24,652 bases of DNA. Origin: DATGKR01 sp035294565. GTDB taxonomy: Bacteria; Actinomycetota; Acidimicrobiia; Acidimicrobiales; Palsa-688. Of the stretch, positions 13,550 through 22,689 are shown piece after piece (the stretch's first letter is position 1; the number at the start of each line of letters is the position of its first letter). The notes under the pieces are model-generated. The model made no database searches. It was not told where the DNA came from and saw only the letters and a program-made list of their open reading frames with translations. A program made the translations under genes and the position numbers. The DNA is taken from contig DATGKR010000067.1 of NCBI GenBank assembly GCA_035294565.1, forward strand, positions 1-24,652, given 5' to 3'.

Positions 13550-14649
13550 CCCCCCAAGCGAGCTCCCCCCCCGGGCTGGACGAAGTCCTGGCCGCCGTCG
13601 AAAGCGCCCTCCGAGATGGTCGCCGCCGCCTCGCCGAAGCGGCCGCGACCCCCGGATCCTTCGCCGCGGCCCAGCGCGAGGTGCTCGGCAAACGCTCGGC
13701 CCTCGCCTCGGTCAACGCCCTCCTCGGCGGCCTGGACCCCGACGGGCGCCGCCAGGCCGGAGCTGCGCTCGGGGCGGCCCGGAAGGAGCTGGAGGAGGAG
13801 GCGAACCGGCTGGAGGCGGTCGTCGCCGAGGCGGAGCGACGGCAGCGCGTCGCCGCCGAGAGACTCGACCTGACCGAGATGGCGATAGGGCCGAAGACCC
13901 CGCCCCTCTCCCATTCAGGACGGGGAGTGGGGCGGCTACACCTGGTCACCCAGACCCGGGACGAGCTGGAGGACACCTTCGTCGCCATGGGGTTCGCCGT
14001 CGCCGAAGGCCCCGAAGCGGAGACCGACTGGTACAACTTCGAGGCGCTCAACATGCCCCCCGCCCACCCCGCCAGGGGCATGTGGGACACGCTGTACCTT
14101 CGCCTCGGCGAGCCGGGGACCGTCCTTCTTCGCACCCACACCTCGCCGGTGCAGATACACCTCCTCGAGGCGGGGGAGCTGCCCATCTACGCGGTGATGC
14201 CCGGACGCTGCTACCGGCGTGACACCCCTGACGCGCGCCACCTGCCGGTCTTCCACCAGATCGAAGGCCTCGTCGTCGACCGGGGGATCACCTTCGGCGA
14301 CCTGGCGGGGGTCATCGAGGCGTTCACCACTTCCTTCTTCGGTCCGGCCATCCACTCGCGCCTTCGCCCCTCCTACTTCCCGTTCACCGAGCCCTCCGCC
14401 GAGTTCGAAGTGACCTGCCCGATCTGCAGAGGCGAGGGTTGCCGCACCTGCAGCGGCTCGGGCTGGATCGAGCTCGGCGGCTGCGGGATGGTCGACCCGA
14501 ACGTGTTCTCGGCGGTGGGCATCGACCCCGAGCGCTACAGCGGCTTCGCCTTCGGGTTCGGCATCGACCGCCTCGCCCAGGTCCGCGCCGAGCTGTCCGA
14601 CATGCGGGCGCTGATCGACAACGACATCCGTTTCCTGCGCCAGTTCTGA
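13546..14649 (+). CDS. pheS: Phenylalanine--tRNA ligase alpha subunit
   Basis: PheS holds the class II catalytic core of the (alpha-beta)2 enzyme that charges tRNA(Phe). The 367-residue protein has an N-terminal coiled coil (about 10-105) for tRNA binding, then motif 2-like LLRTHTSPVQI, FHQIEG (236-241), FFPFTEPSAEFEV, a Cys-rich CPICRGEGCRTC segment that may bind zinc, and motif 3 GFGIDRLAQVR. GTG 13546 overlaps the kinase stop as GTGA. About 10 extra residues (PPLSHSGRGVGR, 119-130) lie in the linker before the catalytic domain, encoded exactly by a DNA palindrome. Mycobacterial PheS, as I remember it, lacks them. Its TGA overlaps the pheT ATG by one base. Confidence 0.96.
   Translation: MTPQASSPPGLDEVLAAVESALRDGRRRLAEAAATPGSFAAAQREVLGKRSALASVNALLGGLDPDGRRQAGAALGAARKELEEEANRLEAVVAEAERRQRVAAERLDLTEMAIGPKTPPLSHSGRGVGRLHLVTQTRDELEDTFVAMGFAVAEGPEAETDWYNFEALNMPPAHPARGMWDTLYLRLGEPGTVLLRTHTSPVQIHLLEAGELPIYAVMPGRCYRRDTPDARHLPVFHQIEGLVVDRGITFGDLAGVIEAFTTSFFGPAIHSRLRPSYFPFTEPSAEFEVTCPICRGEGCRTCSGSGWIELGGCGMVDPNVFSAVGIDPERYSGFAFGFGIDRLAQVRAELSDMRALIDNDIRFLRQF
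13900..13935. repeat. 36-bp intragenic palindrome inside pheS
   Basis: CCGCCCCTCTCCC (13900-13912) pairs with GGGAGTGGGGCGG (13923-13935) with one T-T mismatch around a 10-base loop, ATTCAGGACG. The CCCTCTCCC-x-TTCAGG look resembles small palindromic repeats that are scattered in many genomes. It keeps the reading frame (12 codons) and falls at a domain linker. Confidence 0.65.
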
Positions 14650-17060
14650 TGAGAGCCCCCCTTTCCTGGTTGCGCGACTACGCGCCCCTCGACGCCCCGC
14701 CCGCCCGGCTGGCCGAAGTGCTGTCCGAGTTGGGGCTGGTCGTCGAGTCCACCGAGCACGTCGGCGAGGGCCTCGACGACGTCGTCGTCGCCCGGGTGCT
14801 CGACATCCGGGCGCACCCCGCGGCAGACCGCATCCGCCTCGTCGACGTGGACGCCGGCGACGGCGAGGCGCTGCAGATCGTCTGCGGTGCCTGGAACTTC
14901 GCCGTCGGCGACCTGGTGCCCCTCGCACCGGTCGGCGCGGTGCTTCCCGGCGGGTTCGCCATAGGCCGTCGCAAGATGAGGGGCGAGGTGTCCAACGGGA
15001 TGCTCTGCTCGGCTCCCGAGCTGGGGCTTCCCGGGCCCGGCGACGGCCTTTTGGTCCTGCCCCCCGGCTCCGCCGCCCCCGGGGTGCCGTTCGCCGAGGC
15101 GATGGGGCTCGAACCCGATGTCGTGTTCGACCTCGACGTCGGCCCCAACCGGCCCGACGCGCTGTGCATGGCCGGGGTGGCTCGCGACCTCGCCGCGGCG
15201 CTCGGCGAGGCGTGGTCCTGGCCGGCAGGGCCCCCGGCGCCCCCCGTCGACCCGTCCATCGGGACGGCGCCTCTGAGCGTGGACGCCCCCGACCTGTGCC
15301 CCCGCTTCACCGCCACCGTCTTGGACGGCGCTCCCACCGGCCCCTCGCCGGTGTGGATGGCCAGGAGGCTCACCCTGGCGGGGATGCGGCCCATCGGGGC
15401 CGTCGTCGACGTGTCGAACTACGTGATGCTCGACGTCGGCCAACCCAACCACGCCTACGATCTCGACGCTCTCGGCGGCGGCGGCCTGTCGGTCCGGCGG
15501 GCGCGGCCGGGCGAGCGACTGGTCACCCTCGACGGCGTCGAGAGGGCGCTCGGCCCCGACGACTGCCTGATCTGCGACGCCGGGGGAACGCCGGTGGGCG
15601 TCGGCGGCGTCATGGGCGGCGCCGGGGCGGAGATCGATCCGTCCACCACCCGTGTGCTGCTCGAGGCTGCCTGGTTCGCCCCGGCGGCCATCGCTCGGAC
15701 AGGCCAGCGCCTCGGTCTGCACTCCGAGGCGCGGGTCCGCTTCGAGCGGGGCGTCGACCCCGAGCTGGCCCCCAGGGCGGTGGAGCGCTTCGCCGGGCTG
15801 CTGGCCTCCCTGCCCGGCGGGGAGGCGCTTCGGCGGGGGGCGACCGTGGACGCGCGCAGCCCCCACCTGCCGGGACGGCCGAGGGTCGCGCTGCGCACCT
15901 CCCGGGTGAACGACCTTCTCGGCACCGCCCTCAGCGAGGACGACCTGCCCCGCCTTCTTCGGCCTCTCGGTTTCCGCCTGGAGGACCCGGTGGGAGGGAC
16001 CTTCGATGTCGAGGTCCCCTCCTGGCGGCTCGAGTGCAGCCGCGAGGTGGACCTCATCGAGGAAGTGGCGCGCATGTGGGGCTACCGGCGGATCGAGCGG
16101 ACGGTGCCGGCCGGCTCGCGGCGGCGCACGGGAGGGCTCACCGCCTTCCAGCGGGAGCGTCGCAGGATCCGCCAGGTGCTCTCCGGCGCCGGCTTCTACG
16201 AGGCGTGGACGTCGACGTTCCTCGCCCCGGGGGACCTGGGCCAGGCCGGCCTCGACCCGCTCGCCGTGGAGGTGGAGAACCCCCTCGACCGTTCCGAGTC
16301 GGTGCTTCGCACGTCGCTGCTGCCGGGATTGTTGAAGGCTCTGCGCTTCAACCTGGACCGCCAGAACGAGGATCTCGCCCTGTTCGAGGTCGGGAGGGTT
16401 TTCGCGCCCCCCGCCGACGAGGGCTCGCTGCCCGTGGAAAGCGAGCGGCTGGGTGTGGTCGTGCTGCCCTTCGGGGCCGCCGACGCCAGCACGGCGGTCG
16501 CCGCGGCGGTCCGCTGCTGGGTGTGGGTCGCCGACGCCCTGCGCCTCGACGGAGCGTCCATCGACGCCGCGGAGCTGCCGGGGCTGCACCCCTCCCGGGC
16601 GGCCCGCCTGCTCGGCCCGTCGGGAACCATCCTCGGCGAAGTGGGAGAGGTGGCCTCCGAGGCGGCGCGTGCCTACGGGATCGACGGGAGGGTCGGGTGG
16701 CTGGGGCTGTCCCTCGACGCGGTCTTTGGCGAAGCACGCCGACCCCGTCTCGCCGCCGACGTCAGCCGCTACCCGGCCTCCGCCCTCGACCTGGCGTTCG
16801 TCGCCGGCGACGACCTGCCCGCCGCCCGCCTCGCCGGCGCGATCGCCGGGGCGGCGGGGGATCTGCTGGAGGATCTGGTCCTATTCGACGTGTACCGCGA
16901 CGAGCGGCTCGGTGCCGGGCGGCGCAGCCTCGCCTACCACGTCACGCTGCGCGCCGCCGACCGCACGCTCGACGAGCCGGAGCTCGCCGAGCTGCGCCGG
17001 GCGATGATCGCCGCCGCCTCCGCCGAGGGGGGGGAGCTGAGGGGCGAGCCGGCGGGTTAG
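14649..17060 (+). CDS. pheT: Phenylalanine--tRNA ligase beta subunit
   Basis: PheT forms the large subunit of the enzyme, binds tRNA and edits mischarged Tyr-tRNA. The 803-residue protein shows the usual order: N-terminal MRAPLSWLRDYAPL, the OB/EMAP-like tRNA-binding domain (about 40-150, with NGMLCSAPELGL), the B3/B4 editing region (RPIGAVVDVSNYVMLDVGQP), the B5 domain, the catalytic-like core (DLIEEVARMWGYRRIERTVP; SVLRTSLLPGLLKALRFNL) and the C-terminal ferredoxin-fold anticodon-binding domain (about 700-800). ATG 14649 overlaps the pheS TGA by one base (TGATG). Length is normal. Its TAG at 17058-17060 is also the first part of the candidate ArgR box for the arginine genes. Confidence 0.97.
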   Translation: MRAPLSWLRDYAPLDAPPARLAEVLSELGLVVESTEHVGEGLDDVVVARVLDIRAHPAADRIRLVDVDAGDGEALQIVCGAWNFAVGDLVPLAPVGAVLPGGFAIGRRKMRGEVSNGMLCSAPELGLPGPGDGLLVLPPGSAAPGVPFAEAMGLEPDVVFDLDVGPNRPDALCMAGVARDLAAALGEAWSWPAGPPAPPVDPSIGTAPLSVDAPDLCPRFTATVLDGAPTGPSPVWMARRLTLAGMRPIGAVVDVSNYVMLDVGQPNHAYDLDALGGGGLSVRRARPGERLVTLDGVERALGPDDCLICDAGGTPVGVGGVMGGAGAEIDPSTTRVLLEAAWFAPAAIARTGQRLGLHSEARVRFERGVDPELAPRAVERFAGLLASLPGGEALRRGATVDARSPHLPGRPRVALRTSRVNDLLGTALSEDDLPRLLRPLGFRLEDPVGGTFDVEVPSWRLECSREVDLIEEVARMWGYRRIERTVPAGSRRRTGGLTAFQRERRRIRQVLSGAGFYEAWTSTFLAPGDLGQAGLDPLAVEVENPLDRSESVLRTSLLPGLLKALRFNLDRQNEDLALFEVGRVFAPPADEGSLPVESERLGVVVLPFGAADASTAVAAAVRCWVWVADALRLDGASIDAAELPGLHPSRAARLLGPSGTILGEVGEVASEAARAYGIDGRVGWLGLSLDAVFGEARRPRLAADVSRYPASALDLAFVAGDDLPAARLAGAIAGAAGDLLEDLVLFDVYRDERLGAGRRSLAYHVTLRAADRTLDEPELAELRRAMIAAASAEGGELRGEPAG

Positions 17061-17092
17061 CATCATTATTCACTCAGGTGTATAGTGTTGGC
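17058..17092 (+). promoter_or_regulatory. argC promoter with candidate ArgR operator (ARG box)
   Basis: This AT-rich island stands out in GC-rich DNA. The reverse complement of 17058-17075 reads GAGTGAATAATGATGCTA, close to the ARG-box consensus TGAAT-WWWW-ATTCA. A -10 hexamer TATAGT (17081-17086) is followed by 6 bases and the argC GTG, a leaderless layout. The box sits where the -35 would be, so bound ArgR should block RNA polymerase. ArgR itself is encoded 3.9 kb downstream in the same cluster. Confidence 0.7.
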
Positions 17093-18100
17093 GTGCGTGC
17101 AGGAGTTTTCGGGGCGTCGGGTTTCGCCGGGGCGGAACTGCTGCGCCTCGCCGCGGGCCACCCGTCGCTCGACGTGGTCCTCGCCACCGCCGACACCCAG
17201 GCGGGTGGCGCGCTCGGCGACCTCTACCCGAGCCTGGCGGGGGAGTACCCCGACCTGGAGCTGGTCCGCGCCGACGCCGCGGCGGCCGACGGGCTCGACG
17301 TCGTCTTCTTGGCCATGCCCCACGGCGCCGCGCAGGATCTGGTGCCCGCCCTGCTCGGGCGGGTCGGGCTGGTCGTGGACCTCTCGGCCGACTTCCGCCT
17401 GAAAGACCCCTCCCTCTACCCGCGCTGGTACGGTGCCGAGCACCGCCACCCCGAGCTGCTCGAGCGGGCCGCCTTCGGCATACCGGAGCTCTTCCGGAAC
17501 GACCTGTGCGGGGCGAACCTGGTGGCTGCCGCCGGCTGCTATGTCACCGCGGCCGCTCTCGCCCTCGCTCCGCTGGTCCGCCTGGGCCTCGTCGACCGGG
17601 AAGGGGTGGTCGTCGACGCGGCGAGCGGGGTGTCGGGCGCCGGGCGATCCCTCAAGGCGAGCACCCACTTCAACGCGGTGGAGGAGAATTTCAGCGCCTA
17701 CGGGCTTCTCGACCACCGGCACACCCCCGAGATCGAGCAGGCGACCGGCGCCCGGGTGATCTTCACCCCCCACCTCGCGCCGATGAACCGCGGCATCCTC
17801 GCCACCTGCTACGCCCGGCCGGCGGTCTCCAACCCCGACCCGCTATGCGCCCTGGCGGACTTCTACGCCTCGGAGACCTTCGTGCGGGTGGCCGAGCGGC
17901 CGCCGTCGACCAAGGACACCCTCGGCTCCAACAGCGCCCACATCACCGCCCGCCACGACCGGCGCACCGGCTGGGTGCTCTCGCTGTGCGCCATCGACAA
18001 CCTGGCCAAGGGCGCTGCGGGACAGGCCATCCAGTGCGCCAACGCGGCGCTCGGCCTGCCCGAGGCAACCGGCCTGCCCGTGGCGGGCGTGTACCCGTGA
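17093..18100 (+). CDS. argC: N-acetyl-gamma-glutamyl-phosphate reductase
   Basis: ArgC reduces N-acetylglutamyl phosphate to the semialdehyde with NADPH. The 335-residue protein starts with the dinucleotide fold GVFGASGFAGAELLRL, has catalytic Cys149 in AAAGCYVTAAALAL, GVSGAGRSLK, and HLAPMNRGILATCYA with the catalytic-region His. The usual NPGCYPTA is changed to AAAGCYVTA, but the Cys is kept. GTG 17093 is chosen because conserved sequence starts at once and a -10 element lies 6 bases upstream; there is no Shine-Dalgarno. It is the first gene of the arginine cluster and overlaps argB by GTGA. The gene that normally follows, argJ, is absent. Confidence 0.95.
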   Translation: MRAGVFGASGFAGAELLRLAAGHPSLDVVLATADTQAGGALGDLYPSLAGEYPDLELVRADAAAADGLDVVFLAMPHGAAQDLVPALLGRVGLVVDLSADFRLKDPSLYPRWYGAEHRHPELLERAAFGIPELFRNDLCGANLVAAAGCYVTAAALALAPLVRLGLVDREGVVVDAASGVSGAGRSLKASTHFNAVEENFSAYGLLDHRHTPEIEQATGARVIFTPHLAPMNRGILATCYARPAVSNPDPLCALADFYASETFVRVAERPPSTKDTLGSNSAHITARHDRRTGWVLSLCAIDNLAKGAAGQAIQCANAALGLPEATGLPVAGVYP

Positions 18101-18962
18101 GCGGCGCCGCCGCCAAGGCGTCGGTCCTGGTGGAGGCGCTTCCCTACATCAGGAGGTTCTGGGGGAGGACGGTCGTCGTCAAATACGGGGGCAACGCCAT
18201 GGTCCCCGCCGCCGCTGCGGGGTCTTCGGGACTCGACAGCTTCGCCGCGGACGTTGTCCTCATGCACAGCGTGGGCATGCGCCCGCTCGTCGTCCACGGC
18301 GGCGGTCCCCAGATAGGCGAGCTGATGAAGCGGCTGGGCAAGGTCCCCGAGTTCGTCGGCGGCCTCCGGGTCACCGACGCCGAAACCCTCGACATCGCCC
18401 GCATGGTCCTCGTAGGGAAGGTGAACCGCGACATCGTGTCCGCGATCAACGTCCACGGGCCTCTCGCCGTCGGAGTCTCCGGCGAGGACGCCGGGCTGAT
18501 CAGCGCCCACGCGAGGGACCCCCAGCTCGGCTTCGTCGGCGACGTAGCCGCCGTCAACCCCGACCTGCTGCTCAGGCTCATGGCCGAGGACCTGATCCCG
18601 GTGGTGGCGACGATCGGCTCCGACGCCAGCGGCCAGGCCTACAACATCAACGCCGACACCGCGGCGGGGGCCGTCGCTGCGGCGGTCGACGCCGCAAAGC
18701 TGGTGTTCCTCACCGACGTCGACGGCATCCGCACCGACCGGGACGACCCCGCGTCGCGCGTGTCGAGGGCGACGCCGGACGAGCTCGAAGAGCTGATCGA
18801 AGCGGGCGTCGTGGCCGGCGGCATGATCCCCAAGGCGCGTGCGTGCATCGAGGCGCTCGGCAGGGGAGTGCCCCAAGCGCACGTCCTCGACGGCAGCCAG
18901 CCGCACGCCCTGCTCCTGGAGATCTTCACCGACGAGGGGGTCGGCACGATGGTGAGCGCAGC

Positions 18963-18966
<4 letters not shown>
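18097..18966 (+). CDS. argB: Acetylglutamate kinase
   Basis: ArgB phosphorylates N-acetylglutamate. The 289-residue amino-acid kinase has VVKYGGNAMV near residue 28, VVHGGGPQIGELM, GVSGEDAGLISA, YNINADTAAGAVAAA and LTDVDGIRTD, covering ATP and substrate sites. An N-terminal helix (SVLVEALPYIRRFWG) is the type found in arginine-inhibited hexameric enzymes, so feedback control is likely. About five extra residues (PAAAAGSSG) follow NAMV compared with common homologues. GTG 18097 overlaps the argC stop, and the gene ends in an ATGA overlap with argD. Confidence 0.96.
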
Positions 18967-20095
<1,129 letters not shown>

Positions 20096-20099
<4 letters not shown>

Positions 20100-20989
20100 G
20101 GCACTTCCTCGAGGTCGACGACCTGGCAGAGGCAGAGCTGGCCGAGGTGCTCGACCTGGCCGACCCGGCCAGGGCCGAGCCGGTGCTGGCGGGTCGGGGT
20201 GTCGCCCTCATCTTCGAGAAGCCCTCGAACCGGACCCGCAGCTCCTCGGAGCTGGCCGTCGTCGGCCTGGGCGGCCACCCTGTGACGATGCGGGGCGACG
20301 AGCTGGGCCTGGGAAGCCGCGAGACGGTCGAGGACGTGACGAAGGTCCTCGCGCGCTACCACGCCATCGTCGGCGCCCGGGTCTTCGACCACCGCCTCCT
20401 CGAGGCGATGGCCCGGGTGGACGAGGTGCCGGTGGTGAACCTGCTCTCGGACTTCTCCCACCCGACGCAGGTGCTGGCCGACCTGCTCACCCTGCGGTCG
20501 CGGTGGGGGTCGCTGCCCGGCCGGACCGTCGCCTGGGTCGGCGACGGGAACAACGTCGCCCGCAGCCTCCTCCTCGGCTGCGCCCTCAGCGGGATGTCGC
20601 TGCGGCTCGCCTGCCCCCCCGGCCACGCCGTCGACCCCGGCGCCGTCCTCCGGGCGCGCTCGATGGGCGTCGAGGTGGTCGAGACGTCCGACCCGAAGGC
20701 GGCCGTCGAAGGCGCCGACGCGGTGTACACCGACGTGTGGGTGTCCATGGGCCAGGAGGAGGAGGCCCCCCAAAGGCTCGAGGCGTTCGCCGGCTACCAG
20801 GTGGACGCCGACCTCATGGCCCGGGCCGCTCCGGGCGCCCTGTTCTTGCACTGCCTTCCCGCCCACCGCGGTCTCGAGGTCTCCGCCGAGGTCATCGACG
20901 GGCCGGCCAGCGCCGTGTGGGACCAGGCCGAGAACCGCATGCACGCCGCGAGGGGCCTGTTCTTGTGGCTGGCGAGGGCGGCCGGGTGA
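20096..20989 (+). CDS. argF: Ornithine carbamoyltransferase
   Basis: ArgF makes citrulline from ornithine and carbamoyl phosphate. The 297-residue protein has the carbamoyl-phosphate site FEKPSNRTR (40-48), DFSHPTQVLADLL, the central WVGDGNNVARSLL, and the ornithine-site motif HCLPAHRG followed by AENRMHA. The usual STRT of the phosphate site is SNRT here, a substitution next to conserved Arg and Thr. The SMG-like ornithine loop is represented by VSMGQEEE. Since ArgD gives an acetylated product, the alternative of an N-acetylornithine carbamoyltransferase was considered, but HCLP and SMG point to ordinary OTCase. GTGA overlaps join it to argD and argR. Confidence 0.93.
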
Positions 20990-21453
20990 GGCTTTCCAAG
21001 GCCCAGCGCCAACACCGGATCGTCCAGCTGATAGAGCAGTCCCAGGTGACGAGCCAGCAGCAGCTGGTGTCCATGCTCGCCGGCGCCGGGGTGCAGGCGA
21101 CCCAGGCGACGGTTTCGAGGGACCTGGAGGAGATCGGGGCGGTGAAGGTCCGAAGCGCCGGCGGCGAGCCGGTCTATGCCGTCCCCGAGCTGCCGAAAGA
21201 GCGTGTCGCCCCCGAGGAGCACCTTCGCAGGGTGCTCGGCGACTGGGTGGTCGAGGTCGGCGCCTCGGCGAACCTGGTCGTCGTCCGCACGCCCCCCGGG
21301 TCGGCGCACGTCGTCGGCTCCGCGCTGGACCGGGCCGGGCTCGCTGAGATCCTGGGGACCGTCGCCGGCGACGACACAGTGCTCGTGGTGGCGGCGCAGG
21401 GGGTGACGGGCAGGAGGCTGGCGGCCCGTCTCGCCGACCTGGCCGGTTTGTGA
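20986..21453 (+). CDS. argR: Arginine repressor
   Basis: ArgR binds ARG boxes when arginine is abundant. The 155-residue protein has an N-terminal winged helix (RQHRIVQLIEQSQVTSQQQLVSML, then QATQATVSRDLEEIGAVKV, the recognition helix) and a C-terminal oligomerisation and arginine-binding domain (about 80-155, with GTVAGDDTVLVVA). The GDDT motif carries the Asp residues that contact arginine. GTG 20986 overlaps argF by GTGA. A matching operator candidate lies before argC at 17058-17075, so the gene is likely to be controlled by its own product as part of the cluster. It is followed by 27 bases before the argG start region. Confidence 0.96.
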   Translation: MRLSKAQRQHRIVQLIEQSQVTSQQQLVSMLAGAGVQATQATVSRDLEEIGAVKVRSAGGEPVYAVPELPKERVAPEEHLRRVLGDWVVEVGASANLVVVRTPPGSAHVVGSALDRAGLAEILGTVAGDDTVLVVAAQGVTGRRLAARLADLAGL

Positions 21454-21475
21454 CAGCTTTTCCGTTCGACAAAGC

Positions 21476-21481
21476 AAGGAG
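21476..21481 (+). promoter_or_regulatory. argG ribosome-binding site
   Basis: AAGGAG lies in the only real gap inside the arginine cluster. It is 5 bases from GTG 21487 and 2 bases from ATG 21484, so GTG 21487 is favoured. A separate ribosome-binding site suggests argG is not translated only by coupling. Confidence 0.6.
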
Positions 21482-21486
21482 TGATG

Positions 21487-22689
21487 GTGGCTAGAAGAGT
21501 GGTGCTCGCCTACAGCGGTGGCCTGGACACGTCGGTGGCGGTGCGCTGGATGAGCGAGGAAATGAAGGTCGAGGTGATCGCCCTGGCCGTCGACGTGGGC
21601 CAGGGCGGCGACTGGGACGCGATCAAGGAGCGGGCCGTGGCGGCGGGGGCGGTGGAAGCGCTGGTCGCCGACGTACGCGACGAGTTCGCCGAGCAGTTCG
21701 TCGCTCCCGCGCTCAAGGCGAACGCCAAGTACGAGGGCAAGTACCCGCTGGTCTCGTCCTTGTCCCGGCCGGTCATCGCCAAGCACCTGGTGGAGACCGC
21801 CAGGCGCTTCGGGGCCGACGCCGTCGCCCACGGATGCACCGGGAAGGGGAACGACCAGGTTCGCTTCGAGGTGTCGACGGCCGCCCTCGCCCCCGACCTG
21901 GAGGTGATCGCCCCGGTGCGCGGGTGGGGCCTCACCCGGGAGCAGTCGATCGACTACGCCGAGAAGTGGGGCATCCCCGTCACGGTCACCAAGGACAGCC
22001 CCTACAGCATCGACCAGAACCTGTGGGGGAGGACGATCGAGTGCGGCGTGCTGGAGGACCCCTGGCAGCAGCCGCCCGAGGACGTCTACGAGCTGACGAC
22101 GCCGACGGCGACAGAGCCCACCGAGATCGTGATCGGCTTCGAGCGGGGGCTGCCGGTGTCCCTGGACGGCGAGAGGATGAGCCTCGCCGAGCTGATCGGC
22201 AGGGTCGACCGCGTCGTCGGCTCCTACGGCTGGGGCCGGATAGACATGGTGGAGAACCGCCGGGTGGGGATCAAGAGCCGCGAGGTCTACGAGTGCCCCG
22301 GCGCCCTCGCCCTGCTCATGGCCCACGCCGACCTGGAGGACCTCACTCTCGAGCGCGACCTAGCCCACGAGAAGGCCCGCCTCGAGCCGCGCTACGCCGA
22401 GCTCGTCTACGACGGCCTGTGGTTCTCCCCCCTCAAGGAGGCGCTCGACGCGTTCGTCGACGCCAGCCAGGAGTTCGTCACCGGGGAGGTGCGCCTGCGC
22501 TGCGAGCTGCCCGGGCGCTGCATCGTCGCCGGTCGCCGCAGCGACGTCGGCCTCTACGACTACTCGCTGGCCACCTACGAGGCTGCCGACACCTTCCGCC
22601 ACCAAGACGCCGAGGGGTTCGTCAGGCTGTGGGGCCTCGGCGTGGCCACGTGGGCCCGCCGTCAGGGTTCGCGCCGGGGTGGACCGTGA
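21487..22689 (+). CDS. argG: Argininosuccinate synthase
   Basis: ArgG joins citrulline and aspartate with ATP. The 400-residue protein starts with the PP-loop YSGGLDTSVAVRWM, followed by DVGQGGDWDAI, YPLVSSLSRPVIAKHLVE, HGCTGKGNDQVRFE, SPYSIDQNLWGRTIECG and SREVYECPGALALL. These cover ATP, citrulline and aspartate sites and all look intact. Length is normal. GTG 21487 is used because of AAGGAG five bases before it; GTG 21481 and ATG 21484 differ by only one or two residues. It ends in a GTGA overlap with argH. Confidence 0.96.
   Translation: MARRVVLAYSGGLDTSVAVRWMSEEMKVEVIALAVDVGQGGDWDAIKERAVAAGAVEALVADVRDEFAEQFVAPALKANAKYEGKYPLVSSLSRPVIAKHLVETARRFGADAVAHGCTGKGNDQVRFEVSTAALAPDLEVIAPVRGWGLTREQSIDYAEKWGIPVTVTKDSPYSIDQNLWGRTIECGVLEDPWQQPPEDVYELTTPTATEPTEIVIGFERGLPVSLDGERMSLAELIGRVDRVVGSYGWGRIDMVENRRVGIKSREVYECPGALALLMAHADLEDLTLERDLAHEKARLEPRYAELVYDGLWFSPLKEALDAFVDASQEFVTGEVRLRCELPGRCIVAGRRSDVGLYDYSLATYEAADTFRHQDAEGFVRLWGLGVATWARRQGSRRGGP

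Noticed and set aside
14535..16589. Long minus-strand open frame (684 codons) opposite pheS/pheT
   Set aside because: It is antisense to strongly conserved pheT, has low-complexity Gly/Arg/Pro/His-rich translation and no recognisable domain. Such frames are expected in DNA of this GC content. Other long frames opposite fmt, rsmB, rib and arg genes were rejected for the same reason.
18202..18222. Hairpin CCCCGC...GCGGGG inside argB as another inserted repeat
   Set aside because: The stem is only 6 bp with ordinary GC-rich codons for Ala/Pro; the five extra residues are within normal variation for ArgB.
21454..21486. Separate ArgR-controlled promoter before argG
   Set aside because: The gap is short and holds no ARG-box-like sequence or clear -10; only the Shine-Dalgarno can be supported.
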